From the NCBI GenBank assembly GCA_964614215.1, contig CAZTKP010000055.1:1-15158 (forward strand): 15,158 bases of DNA, written 5' to 3'. Shown here in pieces: positions 1 to 6,228 of this stretch; position 1 is the stretch's first letter; the number at the start of each line of letters is the position of its first letter. The translations under genes and the position numbers were made by a program. The stretch is from CAZTKP01 sp964614215. GTDB taxonomy: Bacteria > UBP6 > UBA1177. The notes under the pieces were generated by a model. It made no database searches and was not told the DNA's origin. It was given only the letters and a program-made list of their open reading frames with translations.

Positions 1-10
1 AGGAGCAAAA

Positions 11-502
11 ATGGATAAGAAAAAGATAGCTGGAATAGTCATTGGGCTCTTTGTGGCGGCAAGCGTCATTGTTCTGATCGCTAAAGAAATGACAAAGAAC
101 ACGTCAACTACTCAAACTAAAGTTGAAACAGCTGCAAAAAGCAGTGAGAACTCTCAGAAACATCACATTAAAGTAACTTACTTTCATGGAACAATGCGAT
201 GTCCGTCATGCCTGAAAATAGAGAAATATACAAAAGAGACAGTCACTTCAAAATTCAGGGCACAAATGGATTCAGGACTTATCGAGTTTCATGAGATCAA
301 TGTCGACAAACCTGAAAACAACAAGTTTATTGAACAATATCAGCTTACTACAAAACAAGTTATCGTGTCTGAATATGAAAACGGCAAAGAAAAAAGATGG
401 CAGAACCTTGACAGAGTATGGGAGCTATTAAGGGAAGAGGAAGACTTCAGGAGTTACATTGAAATGGAAGTGACCGGCTGGCTTAACGAGGTTAAGAAAT
501 GA
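11..502 (+). CDS. arsF: ArsF-family thioredoxin-like protein, membrane anchored
   Basis: 163 residues. One N-terminal membrane segment (about residues 6-24) is followed by a Lys/Ser/Thr-rich linker and a thioredoxin-like domain starting near residue 53, with a redox motif C64-P-S-C67 right after the first strand. The rest of the domain lacks further cysteines. The fold probably sits on the outer face of the inner membrane. The family name used in databases (nitrophenyl compound nitroreductase subunit ArsF) comes from arsEFG operons conferring resistance to nitroaromatic arsenicals. A good ribosome site (AGGAG at 1-5) precedes the ATG. The stop codon overlaps the arsG start (ATGA), so the two are translationally coupled. 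No arsE partner is visible; it could lie upstream of the window. I am confident of the fold and motif, less so of the exact substrate. Confidence 0.75.
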   Translation: MDKKKIAGIVIGLFVAASVIVLIAKEMTKNTSTTQTKVETAAKSSENSQKHHIKVTYFHGTMRCPSCLKIEKYTKETVTSKFRAQMDSGLIEFHEINVDKPENNKFIEQYQLTTKQVIVSEYENGKEKRWQNLDRVWELLREEEDFRSYIEMEVTGWLNEVKK

Positions 503-1167
503 TCGCGGCTTTAATTTCAGCCATCTGGCTTGGAATTCTGACATCCATCTCACCGTGTCCGCTTGCGACAAATATTGCGGCGGTCAGTTATATTTCAAAG
601 AACCTGAGTGACAGGAAAAGTGTTGCAATATCTTCAATTCTTTACACTTTAGGGCGGATGGCGGCATATACTCTGATAAGCGCTATAATTGTCATTTCAG
701 TTGTTTCAACTCCGAAACTCTCCCATTTTCTGCAAGTCTGGGGAACAAAAATAATCGGACCCGTGCTGATCCTGACCGGTGCATTTCTGCTTGAACTGAT
801 TACCATTCCCCTGCCCTCTTTCGGAGGACAGCCCGTAAAACCGGAAAAATTCGGACTGTTCGGCTCTTTTCTTCTTGGATTCATCTTCGCACTCTCATTC
901 TGTCCTGTGTCAGCCGCACTCTTCTTCGGATCACTCATACCACTTGCAGTATCAGAGCAGTCAAGGTTTGCCCTTCCTCTTCTTTACGGCATCGGCACAG
1001 CACTACCCGTTGTCTTTTTTGCAATTCTGATCGCGACAGGCAGCTCAAAGATCGGCACCGTTTTTACCCAAATCACAAAAATCGAAAAATGGGTGAGAAC
1101 CGTTTTCGGAGTTATCCTGATAATTCTCGGACTTTATTACACAGTTATGTATGTGTTTCTGAATTGA
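499..1167 (+). CDS. arsG: ArsG-family membrane protein (CcdA/DsbD-like)
   Basis: 222 residues, strongly hydrophobic, about six membrane helices. Two Pro-flanked cysteines sit in equivalent positions of two halves: S-P-C20-P in the first helix and S-F-C135-P in the fourth. This is the signature of the CcdA/DsbD transmembrane family, which passes electrons across the membrane by thiol exchange. Database families for arsenic-linked members call it an aromatic arsenical efflux permease (ArsG). The start overlaps the arsF stop by four bases, fixing both the start and the operon. The neighbour ArsF carries an exported CxxC domain, so an alternative role is to feed reducing equivalents to ArsF rather than to pump a substrate. 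No terminator is visible after the stop. Confidence 0.75.
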   Translation: MIAALISAIWLGILTSISPCPLATNIAAVSYISKNLSDRKSVAISSILYTLGRMAAYTLISAIIVISVVSTPKLSHFLQVWGTKIIGPVLILTGAFLLELITIPLPSFGGQPVKPEKFGLFGSFLLGFIFALSFCPVSAALFFGSLIPLAVSEQSRFALPLLYGIGTALPVVFFAILIATGSSKIGTVFTQITKIEKWVRTVFGVILIILGLYYTVMYVFLN

Positions 1168-1213
1168 GATTAGATAAAAAAGAAAGTTAAGAGTTTGCGG
1201 TGTGAAAGATTCC

Positions 1214-1242
1214 TTGACCGAAGTGCTTTAATTTCCTATAGT
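1214..1242 (+). promoter_or_regulatory. Predicted sigma-70-type promoter upstream of the OmpA-like gene
   Basis: TTGACC at 1214-1219 and TATAGT at 1237-1242 are separated by 17 bases. It would transcribe the short reading frame at 1272 and the OmpA-family gene at 1350. It shows the OmpA gene need not depend on the arsFG transcript. Read from sequence only. Confidence 0.45.
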
Positions 1243-1271
1243 TTTTCAGTTCGGTGAAAGAGGAATGGAAA

Positions 1272-1331
1272 ATGAACAAAGATTCAACGAAAAAAGGACT
1301 GGATAAAATAGTAAGTCCGCTTGATAATTAA
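1272..1331 (+). CDS. Possible 19-residue small ORF ahead of the OmpA gene
   Basis: An ATG preceded by AAGAGGA (1258-1264, 7-base spacing) opens a 19-codon frame, polar and lysine-rich (begins MNKDSTKKGL), ending in TAA 18 bases before the next start. It lies between a plausible promoter and the OmpA gene. It could be a leader peptide, or the leftover N-terminus of a gene lost when the OmpA gene arrived. No homolog is recognised and chance is a real alternative. Confidence 0.25.
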   Translation: MNKDSTKKGLDKIVSPLDN

Positions 1332-1349
1332 CCAAAAACAGGAGGGATT

Positions 1350-2276
1350 ATGAAAAAATTAGGTTTTTTATTCATGTTGATACTATTATCAACGTTAGCA
1401 TTACCTGCACAGGAACAGGATGAGATTATTTCCCTTTTCAAAGGCAGTAAAAAAATAAATGACGATAATATTGGGTTTGAAACTCATTATTATTTAACTG
1501 GACCAACTTCACATAAAGCGGTTGACGGTAAAATCCGCAGACAATTTTGTAAGGCACCAAAAGGTGTTTCTGCTTACGAGATAATTAAAAATTATGAAAA
1601 AGCAATTCAATCAAAAAATGGAACAGTAATTCATTTATCCAGAAAAGCTCAAAGCTATAAAGATAAAAAAACAGGAAAAACAATCCGATTTATGAAGAAC
1701 TTGTTTGCGAAAGGCAGATCTAACCATAATGGGTCGTATCCTTATCTTCAGCTTCCGAATTTTGCGAAAGATTATGTTTCAGGGAAAATTTCAACAGCAA
1801 AAAATGACATATATATAAGCGTGGCTGCCGCTGCAGTTGAATCGAGAACATATTATACTATTGTTACGGTTTTGGCAGAGCCAATGGATATGAATAATGT
1901 TACATTGAATGTATTAAACGACGGAATTGCCGATAAAGGAAAAATCGCCATTTATGACATTTACTTTGATACAGGCAAGTCTGAAGTAAAAAGTGAATCA
2001 AATAACGCATTGGCGATCATTGCAAATTATTTGAAGAAAAATCCGGATAAAAAGTTTGTGATAGTTGGCCATACAGATAATACAGGAGACTTTCAAGCTA
2101 ATGTTAGTTTATCAAATGCCCGCGCGAATGCGGTAGTAAAAAAGCTGGTAGCAGAGCATGGAATTAAGCAAACACAACTTGTCCCATATGGCGTTGGTTC
2201 CGTTTCTCCTCAAATGAGCAACGCTACCGATGAAGGAAAAGCAAGAAACCGCAGGGTTGAATTAGTTGAATTATAA
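1350..2276 (+). CDS. OmpA-family C-terminal domain protein, exported
   Basis: 308 residues. A typical signal peptide (MKKLGFLFMLILL, cleavage probably after LPA near residue 20) is followed by an unrecognised N-terminal domain of about 170 residues. Residues about 200-308 form an OmpA-like peptidoglycan-binding domain: IYFDTGKSEV, then VGHTDNTG, LSNARANAV, and the terminal NRRVEL. The protein should be periplasmic or outer-membrane associated and bound to peptidoglycan. The start has a strong ribosome site (GGAGGG at 1341-1346). Leucine codons at the beginning are nearly all TTA/TTG/CTA, unlike the CTT/CTG/CTC use of arsG and acr3, and the gene sits alone between two arsenic modules. This suggests separate, possibly horizontal, origin. 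No arsenic role is indicated. Confidence 0.85.
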   Translation: MKKLGFLFMLILLSTLALPAQEQDEIISLFKGSKKINDDNIGFETHYYLTGPTSHKAVDGKIRRQFCKAPKGVSAYEIIKNYEKAIQSKNGTVIHLSRKAQSYKDKKTGKTIRFMKNLFAKGRSNHNGSYPYLQLPNFAKDYVSGKISTAKNDIYISVAAAAVESRTYYTIVTVLAEPMDMNNVTLNVLNDGIADKGKIAIYDIYFDTGKSEVKSESNNALAIIANYLKKNPDKKFVIVGHTDNTGDFQANVSLSNARANAVVKKLVAEHGIKQTQLVPYGVGSVSPQMSNATDEGKARNRRVELVEL

Positions 2277-2440
2277 AAAATACTGCTGCCAACACGTGGT
2301 GCACAAAATGCTGGTTTCTAGCGGATTTGGAATCTTTCTCTTTACAAAAAGAAACCCTTGATCAAACAGAAAATTAAAAGAAAATCACCCGTCACACAGA
2401 CAAATTTCGTTGTATTTTTAATTAAATAGTGCCATGTTGA
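2277..2440. other. Non-coding stretch after the OmpA gene with a possible mobile-cassette tail
   Basis: No gene-like frame. The first ~80 bases (CTGCCAACACGTGG, then ATGCTGG, GCGGATTTGG and a TTTCTCTTT/AAAAAGAAA imperfect pair) recall, from memory only, recurrent sequences that trail single genes in some Bacteroidetes-like genomes. CACGTG at 2293-2298 is a perfect hexamer palindrome. The remainder is AT-rich and featureless. I could not test whether the stretch is repeated elsewhere. Confidence 0.25.
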
Positions 2441-2469
2441 GTGGTCAGTCGGAAATTCCGACACACCAC
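2441..2469. repeat. 29-bp near-perfect palindrome upstream of arsR
   Basis: Inner arms GTCGGAA (2448-2454) and TTCCGAC (2456-2462) flank a single central A. Outer arms GTGGT (2441-2445) and ACCAC (2465-2469) also pair, leaving a two-base mismatch on each side. Twelve of 14 positions per arm are complementary. It lies just upstream of the predicted arsR promoter and has no T-run after it, so it is not an intrinsic terminator. It could be a protein-binding site, a recombination or element end, or an RNA hairpin. Confidence 0.6.
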
Positions 2470-2486
2470 ATCTTCGGAATTAAATC

Positions 2487-2514
2487 TTGACATTTTCCTG
2501 ATTTCATGTAATCG
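2487..2514 (+). promoter_or_regulatory. Predicted promoter of the arsR-acr3-arsM-arsC operon
   Basis: A perfect -35 hexamer TTGACA (2487-2492) is followed after 16 bases by a weak -10 candidate TAATCG (2509-2514). It stands 32 bases upstream of the arsR start. The -10 overlaps the palindrome described in the next entry, the usual arrangement for autorepression by ArsR. Confidence 0.5.
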
Positions 2515-2526
2515 TTTAAACGGTTA
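2509..2526. promoter_or_regulatory. Candidate ArsR operator
   Basis: A perfect 10-bp palindrome CGTTTAAACG (2513-2522) is extended by TAAT on the left and GTTA on the right, giving an 18-bp dyad with only one mismatched pair. It overlaps the -10 region and lies 20 bases before arsR. ArsR/SmtB dimers bind such imperfect dyads over their own promoters. The assignment rests on position and symmetry only. Confidence 0.45.
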
Positions 2527-2545
2527 TGCTGTTTCGGAGGAGAAA

Positions 2546-2899
2546 ATGAAAGATCTTGCTCAGTTTTTTAAGGCGCTTTCGGATGAAACGAGATTGCAGA
2601 TCGCTGTACTCTTGCTGATGAAAGAGGAACTTTGTGTGTGCGACATTGAAAACACGCTGGGGATGACTCAGTCAAAGGCGTCCCGACACTTGAGATATTT
2701 AATGAATTCAGGTATTTTGACTGACATTCGAAAAAATATCTGGGTGTATTATTCTATAAGCAAAGACTTGAGTTCTGATAAGCTTGCAATTCTTGAAGCA
2801 TTAAAAAATTGTCTGGGGAGCGATGTCAGAAATGAACTGAAGAAAAAGCTCGACGAATGGCTTGAAAGCAAAGAAAAATCAAAAACTTGTAATTTATAA
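2546..2899 (+). CDS. arsR: ArsR-family arsenite-responsive repressor
   Basis: 117 residues, a winged-helix ArsR/SmtB repressor. The pattern ALSDETRLQIA, then E-L-C30-V-C32-D-I in the start of the recognition region, then QSKASRHLRYL is typical. The C-x-C pair in this helix is the As(III)/Sb(III) site of classical ArsR; Cys89 or Cys115 near the C-terminus could supply a third thiol. Metal binding would release DNA and open the operon. The start at 2546 is chosen because GGAGGA (2536-2541) lies five bases upstream and the family begins with this segment; an in-frame GTG at 2441 would add 35 residues encoded by promoter DNA. The stop is immediately followed by acr3. Confidence 0.92.
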   Translation: MKDLAQFFKALSDETRLQIAVLLLMKEELCVCDIENTLGMTQSKASRHLRYLMNSGILTDIRKNIWVYYSISKDLSSDKLAILEALKNCLGSDVRNELKKKLDEWLESKEKSKTCNL

Positions 2900-2911
2900 A
2901 TGGAGAAAACT

Positions 2912-3967
2912 ATGGAAAAAAATACTGGAGGCATAAGCTTTTTTGAAAAGTATCTCACTTTGTGGGTGGTTCTCTGTATGGTTGCAGGAATTCTTATCGG
3001 AAAATTCGCACCTGTGATCCCTGAATTTCTTGGAAAATTTGAATATGCGCAGGTGTCAATTCCAATTGCGATTCTCATCTGGCTAATGATCTATCCGATG
3101 ATGATGAAAGTGGATTTTGCAAGTGTAAAAGATGTCGGCAGAAACCCGAAAGGACTTTTTGTGACATGGGTTGTAAACTGGCTGATAAAACCGTTCACGA
3201 TGTACGGTATAGCTTGGTTTTTCTTTTTTATCGTGTTTAGATCGCTTATCCCGACTGATCTTGCAAGAGATTATCTTGCAGGAGCAATAATTCTCGGGGC
3301 TGCACCTTGTACCGCTATGGTTTTTGTCTGGAGTCATCTCACAAAAGGAAATCCTGCATATACAGTTGTTCAGGTCGCAACTAACGATCTGATCATCCTT
3401 GTCGCTTTCACTCCGATCGTTGCCCTGCTTCTTGGAATCAGCGGAATAACCATTCCCTGGAACACTCTTTTTCTCTCTGTTGTCCTCTTTGTCGTGATCC
3501 CGCTTGCAGGTGGCATTTTCACAAGAAAAACGGTTATAAAGAACAAGGGCCTTGAATATTTCAACACGAAATTCATTACTAAATTCAACAATATAACTAT
3601 TGGCGGACTGCTGCTCACACTTGTAATAATATTTTCTTTTCAAGGTCATGTCATTCTTGAGAATCCGCTTCATATCCTGCTTATTGCCATCCCTCTCACC
3701 ATTCAGACCTTTTTCATCTTTTTTATTGCATATCTCAGCTCTAAAAAGCTTTGTCTGTGTCACAGTATCGCAGCTCCCGCTGGAATGATCGGTGCTTCAA
3801 ATTTCTTTGAACTTGCAGTTGCAGTTGCAATTGCGCTCTTCGGACCGACTTCACCTGTTGCTCTTGCCACAATTGTGGGAGTTCTCGTTGAAGTCCCTGT
3901 GATGCTCACACTTGTAAAAATTGCAAATAAAACTAAACACTGGTTCCCAAAGGAGAAAATTCTATGA
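2912..3967 (+). CDS. acr3: Acr3-family arsenite efflux permease
   Basis: 351 residues, about ten membrane helices, the usual length for Acr3 (BASS superfamily). The essential family cysteine is seen in GAAPC133TAMVFVWS and the conserved membrane glutamate in ASNFFE300LAVAVAI. It exports As(III) (some members also Sb(III)) from the cytoplasm using the proton motive force. I chose the ATG at 2912 over the one at 2900 because GGAG (2902-2905) precedes it by six bases, while the earlier ATG abuts the arsR stop and has no clear ribosome site. The TGA stop overlaps the arsM ATG, so pump and methyltransferase are translationally coupled. Two more cysteines (KKLC281LC283) sit at a loop and have no assigned role. 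Confidence 0.93.
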   Translation: MEKNTGGISFFEKYLTLWVVLCMVAGILIGKFAPVIPEFLGKFEYAQVSIPIAILIWLMIYPMMMKVDFASVKDVGRNPKGLFVTWVVNWLIKPFTMYGIAWFFFFIVFRSLIPTDLARDYLAGAIILGAAPCTAMVFVWSHLTKGNPAYTVVQVATNDLIILVAFTPIVALLLGISGITIPWNTLFLSVVLFVVIPLAGGIFTRKTVIKNKGLEYFNTKFITKFNNITIGGLLLTLVIIFSFQGHVILENPLHILLIAIPLTIQTFFIFFIAYLSSKKLCLCHSIAAPAGMIGASNFFELAVAVAIALFGPTSPVALATIVGVLVEVPVMLTLVKIANKTKHWFPKEKIL

Positions 3968-4764
3968 GTAGGCATAAACATGATGAAATTCGTATCGCTG
4001 TCAGAAAAAATTATAGTTCCATAGCCACTGCAAAAGTTAGCGGCTGTTGTGGATCAACCGGCTGCTGTAGTGGAGATTCTTCGGCCGATTATGAAACTAT
4101 ATCAAAAGCTTTAGGCTATTCCACTGAAGATGTTTCCTTTGTGCCAGAAGGAGCAAATATGGGGCTGGGATGTGGAAATCCCCAGGCGATAGCTTCATTG
4201 AAAAAAGGGGAAACTGTTCTTGATCTGGGCAGTGGCGGGGGATTTGACTGTTTTCTGGCCGCTCAGGCGGTGGGAGTTTCGGGACAGGTAATCGGAGTGG
4301 ACATGACTCCTGAAATGATAAGTAAAGCCCGCAACAATGCAGAGAAAGCTGGATTCAACAATGTGGATTTTCGTTTGGGAGAGATAGAGCATCTGCCGGT
4401 AGCCGACAACAGTGTTGATGTCATTATCTCAAATTGTGTTATCAATCTTTCTCCGGAAAAAGAAAAGGTTTTTGAAGATGCTTTCCGCGTTCTCAAGTCC
4501 GGTGGACGACTTGCCATTTCTGATGTAGTTACCACAACTGAATTGCCGGAAAATATCAAAAATGATTTGGAACTTTATTCAGGGTGCGTTTCCGGTGCTT
4601 CAACGATAGATGAGCTGAACTCAATTTTGAAAAAATCAGGTTTCAGAAATATCCTGATCAAGCCGAAAGATGAAAGCAGAAAATTTATTAGTGAATGGGT
4701 CCCGGGCAAAAACATTGAAGATTATATTGTTTCCGCTTCTATTGAGGCGGTGAAACTAATTTAA
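3964..4764 (+). CDS. arsM: Arsenite S-adenosylmethionine methyltransferase
   Basis: 266 residues. The Rossmann SAM site is VLDLGSGGGFD (85-95), with the acidic loop GVD at 111-113. All expected arsenic-binding cysteines are present: GLGC70GNP, SNC158VINL and YSGC208VSGA, plus an N-terminal cluster C28C29-GST-GGCC-type (C34, C35). These match ArsM, which methylates As(III)-thiol complexes to mono-, di- and trimethyl species. In an anaerobe this yields toxic or volatile trivalent methylarsenicals. ArsM is cytoplasmic. The start overlaps the acr3 stop by four bases. Length and motifs are complete, with no sign of damage. Confidence is high because all three core cysteines occur in their family contexts. 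Confidence 0.93.
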   Translation: MSRHKHDEIRIAVRKNYSSIATAKVSGCCGSTGCCSGDSSADYETISKALGYSTEDVSFVPEGANMGLGCGNPQAIASLKKGETVLDLGSGGGFDCFLAAQAVGVSGQVIGVDMTPEMISKARNNAEKAGFNNVDFRLGEIEHLPVADNSVDVIISNCVINLSPEKEKVFEDAFRVLKSGGRLAISDVVTTTELPENIKNDLELYSGCVSGASTIDELNSILKKSGFRNILIKPKDESRKFISEWVPGKNIEDYIVSASIEAVKLI

Positions 4765-4785
4765 CATCCTATGAGAGGGAAAATC

Positions 4786-5202
4786 ATGAAAAAAAACGTA
4801 ATTTTTATCTGCATCCATAACTCCGCAAGATCTCAGATGGCTGAAGCTTATCTTAAGCACTTTGCCTCCGACAGATTTGATGTCCGGAGCGCGGGACTTA
4901 AACCGGGAACACTCAATCCGATCGTAATTAAGGCAATGGCTCAGGAAGGAATTGATATATCCGGAAATTCGACAAACTCGGTGGATGAATTCATTGACGG
5001 ACACATCAAATTTGATTTTGTTGTTACCGTCTGCGATGAAACAGCCGCGGAAGAATGCCCCTTCTTTCCCGGTCAGGGAAAAAGACTTCACTGGGGGTTT
5101 GAGGATCCATCAGGACTTAGCGGAACCGATGAACAAAAACTTGCTTTAACAATTAAGATCAGAGATCAGATAAAAGAGAAAGTCATGGAGTTCGCAGGGT
5201 AA
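4786..5202 (+). CDS. arsC: Arsenate reductase, low-molecular-weight phosphatase type
   Basis: 138 residues. The phosphatase loop C9-IHNSA-R15 sits at the N-terminus, followed by the two redox cysteines in TVC83DETAAEEC91PFFPG and the catalytic Asp in FEDPSG (D107). This is the thioredoxin-coupled arsenate reductase class: As(V) is reduced to As(III) by relay of a disulfide from Cys9 through Cys83 to Cys91. The product is what Acr3 exports and ArsM methylates. The ATG at 4786 is preferred because GAGAGGGA (4773-4780) precedes it; the in-frame ATG at 4771 has no ribosome site. It begins 21 bases after arsM and is the last gene of the operon. No strong terminator follows. Confidence 0.93.
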   Translation: MKKNVIFICIHNSARSQMAEAYLKHFASDRFDVRSAGLKPGTLNPIVIKAMAQEGIDISGNSTNSVDEFIDGHIKFDFVVTVCDETAAEECPFFPGQGKRLHWGFEDPSGLSGTDEQKLALTIKIRDQIKEKVMEFAG

Positions 5203-5248
5203 ATTTATTGTGAACAAACTATTTATACCCTCTTATCCGAAAAACCGC

Positions 5249-5276
5249 TTGACTATAAACCAGTTTCAGCTAAAAT
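5249..5276 (+). promoter_or_regulatory. Predicted promoter of the cysteine-rich protein gene at 5304
   Basis: TTGACT (5249-5254) and TAAAAT (5271-5276) are separated by 16 bases, about 28 bases before the start codon. It gives the two cysteine-rich genes their own transcription start apart from the ars operon. No copy of the CGTTTAAACG palindrome is seen here. Confidence 0.5.
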
Positions 5277-5303
5277 TCTAAAGGGTACTTTCAGGGAGAG
5301 AAA

Positions 5304-5666
5304 ATGAATCTTGCTGTAATTTTTATTATTTTTTCAATGTTCGGCACTGTTTTTGATGGTGGTGAACTTTGTTTTTCGGGTAACGGCGATGTTCATCTTT
5401 CATGTTGCTGTAAAAAAGTTGACGAAATAAAAAAGCCATGCTGCGGATCACACTGCAAAACAGTTTCCTACCCATCTCTGGATTTTGCGTCAAATCAACT
5501 CAAAGTTGAAACTGACTTTAACATTGAAAGCAACGAAACTTCATGGTTCAAAACTCCTGAAATAACCTTTAATTTAAAACTTTTTAACTACGATGTTCAT
5601 CACCCCTCAAGCGGTGACAGATCATACCTTTCCCTAAAACTTTCAAAAATTGTTCTAAGATGCTGA
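5304..5666 (+). CDS. Small exported cysteine-rich protein, unknown family
   Basis: 120 residues. A hydrophobic N-terminus (residues 3-17) is probably a signal peptide or anchor, although it has no leading positive charge. Eight cysteines follow, seven of them packed between residues 23 and 51 (ELC23FSG, LSC34C35C36KK, PC46C47GSHC51), with the eighth as the very last residue. The second half has no cysteine apart from that terminal one and looks strand-forming. The overall shape (LCF-G-G-x-V, then a CC cluster) recalls small uncharacterised proteins found beside metal-resistance genes in other Gram-negatives, but I cannot name the family with certainty. The start is fixed by GGGAG five bases upstream. 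It lies between the ars operon and the metallothionein-like gene, so binding of soft metals outside the cytoplasm is a reasonable inference. Confidence 0.7.
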   Translation: MNLAVIFIIFSMFGTVFDGGELCFSGNGDVHLSCCCKKVDEIKKPCCGSHCKTVSYPSLDFASNQLKVETDFNIESNETSWFKTPEITFNLKLFNYDVHHPSSGDRSYLSLKLSKIVLRC

Positions 5667-5723
5667 TATTATAGAGATCCTTTAAGATTTTATTTTTATT
5701 ACTTAAATTTATTGGAGATTTCT

Positions 5724-6110
5724 ATGATAAAAAAGTTATTAACAGTTTCTATAATGTTCTTTGCGGTTTTTCTTTTAACATCAAACTTGTCTGCCGGAGA
5801 GAAAAAAAACACGGTAAAAAAAGAGTGTACCTGCAAATCATGCGACAACTGTAAATGCGGATGTAAAGACGGTAAAAAATGTACCTGTAAATCAGATGGA
5901 AAAACCTGTGATTGTAAGAACATGAAAAAAGACTGCAACTGCAAGGATGCAAAAGCGGACTGCAAGTGCGACAAAAAGAAAGACTGCTCATGCAAAGATA
6001 CAAAAAACAGTTGTGCTTGCAAAAATGACAAGAAAAGCTGCGGATGTAAAGGCATGAAAAAGAGCTGCGGAGGCAAAAAGAAAAAGCACTGCGGTCAGCA
6101 TCACCGTTAA
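5724..6110 (+). CDS. Exported metallothionein-like cysteine repeat protein
   Basis: 128 residues. A clean signal peptide (MIKKLLTVSIMFFAVFLLTS, likely cut after Ala24 in NLSA) precedes a mature chain with 22 cysteines in about 100 residues. From residue 45 on the cysteines occur as C-x-C pairs spaced almost exactly every nine residues (starts at 45, 53, 62, 71, 80, 88, 97, 106), each unit roughly CxCK-xx-K-K-x. The tail is Lys/His-rich (HCGQHHR). There is no hydrophobic core, so metal clusters would have to organise the fold, as in metallothioneins, but those are normally cytosolic. The ATG at 5724 is chosen because GGAGA (5714-5718) precedes it; an upstream TTG at 5712 overlaps that site. 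Role inferred: periplasmic or outer trap for As(III), Cu, Zn or Cd. No known bacterial metallothionein family is matched by eye. Confidence 0.8.
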   Translation: MIKKLLTVSIMFFAVFLLTSNLSAGEKKNTVKKECTCKSCDNCKCGCKDGKKCTCKSDGKTCDCKNMKKDCNCKDAKADCKCDKKKDCSCKDTKNSCACKNDKKSCGCKGMKKSCGGKKKKHCGQHHR

Positions 6111-6157
6111 ATCACCTGTAATTTCTAGACCTTAGATCAAACCAAACATATCTGAAA

Positions 6158-6177
6158 AATTTATTCACTAATAAATT
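6158..6177. repeat. AT-rich inverted repeat after the cysteine-repeat gene
   Basis: AATTTATT (6158-6165) and AATAAATT (6170-6177) pair perfectly around a CACT loop. It lies in the gap between the cysteine-repeat gene and the hsp20 promoter. With only A-T pairs and no following T-run it is a poor terminator; it may act as a weak 3' hairpin or protein site. Confidence 0.35.
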
Positions 6178-6200
6178 CAACAACTTAACAACTTTTCCCC

Positions 6201-6228
6201 TTGACTGAAAAAATCTCATGCATATAAA
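6201..6228 (+). promoter_or_regulatory. Predicted hsp20 promoter
   Basis: TTGACT (6201-6206) and TATAAA (6223-6228) are 16 bases apart. This is of the housekeeping type; no sigma-32 motif and no CIRCE inverted repeat is visible. The leader then contains a hairpin, ACGAGC (6246-6251) / GCTCGT (6258-6263) with a six-base loop, upstream of the ribosome site and not pairing with it. Confidence 0.5.

Noticed and set aside
2293..2298. CACGTG palindrome as a regulatory site
   Set aside because: A six-base palindrome is expected by chance and there is no promoter beside it.
2441..2545. GTG-initiated 35-residue N-terminal extension of ArsR
   Set aside because: It is encoded by the palindrome, promoter and operator DNA, has no ribosome site, and ArsR proteins begin at the segment starting at 2546, which has GGAGGA in front.
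3083..3763. Long minus-strand frame opposite acr3
   Set aside because: Lys/Ser/Cys-rich with no recognisable domain; antisense shadow of a complete acr3 gene.
5830..6075. Regular ~27-base periodicity considered as a CRISPR-like or tandem DNA repeat
   Set aside because: The period follows the 9-residue protein repeat, unit sequences diverge at the DNA level, and there are no unique spacers.
5699..6076. Minus-strand frame rich in Phe, Leu and Gln opposite the cysteine-repeat gene
   Set aside because: Its composition is the mirror of Lys/Cys-rich codons on the plus strand; no start signal and no domain.
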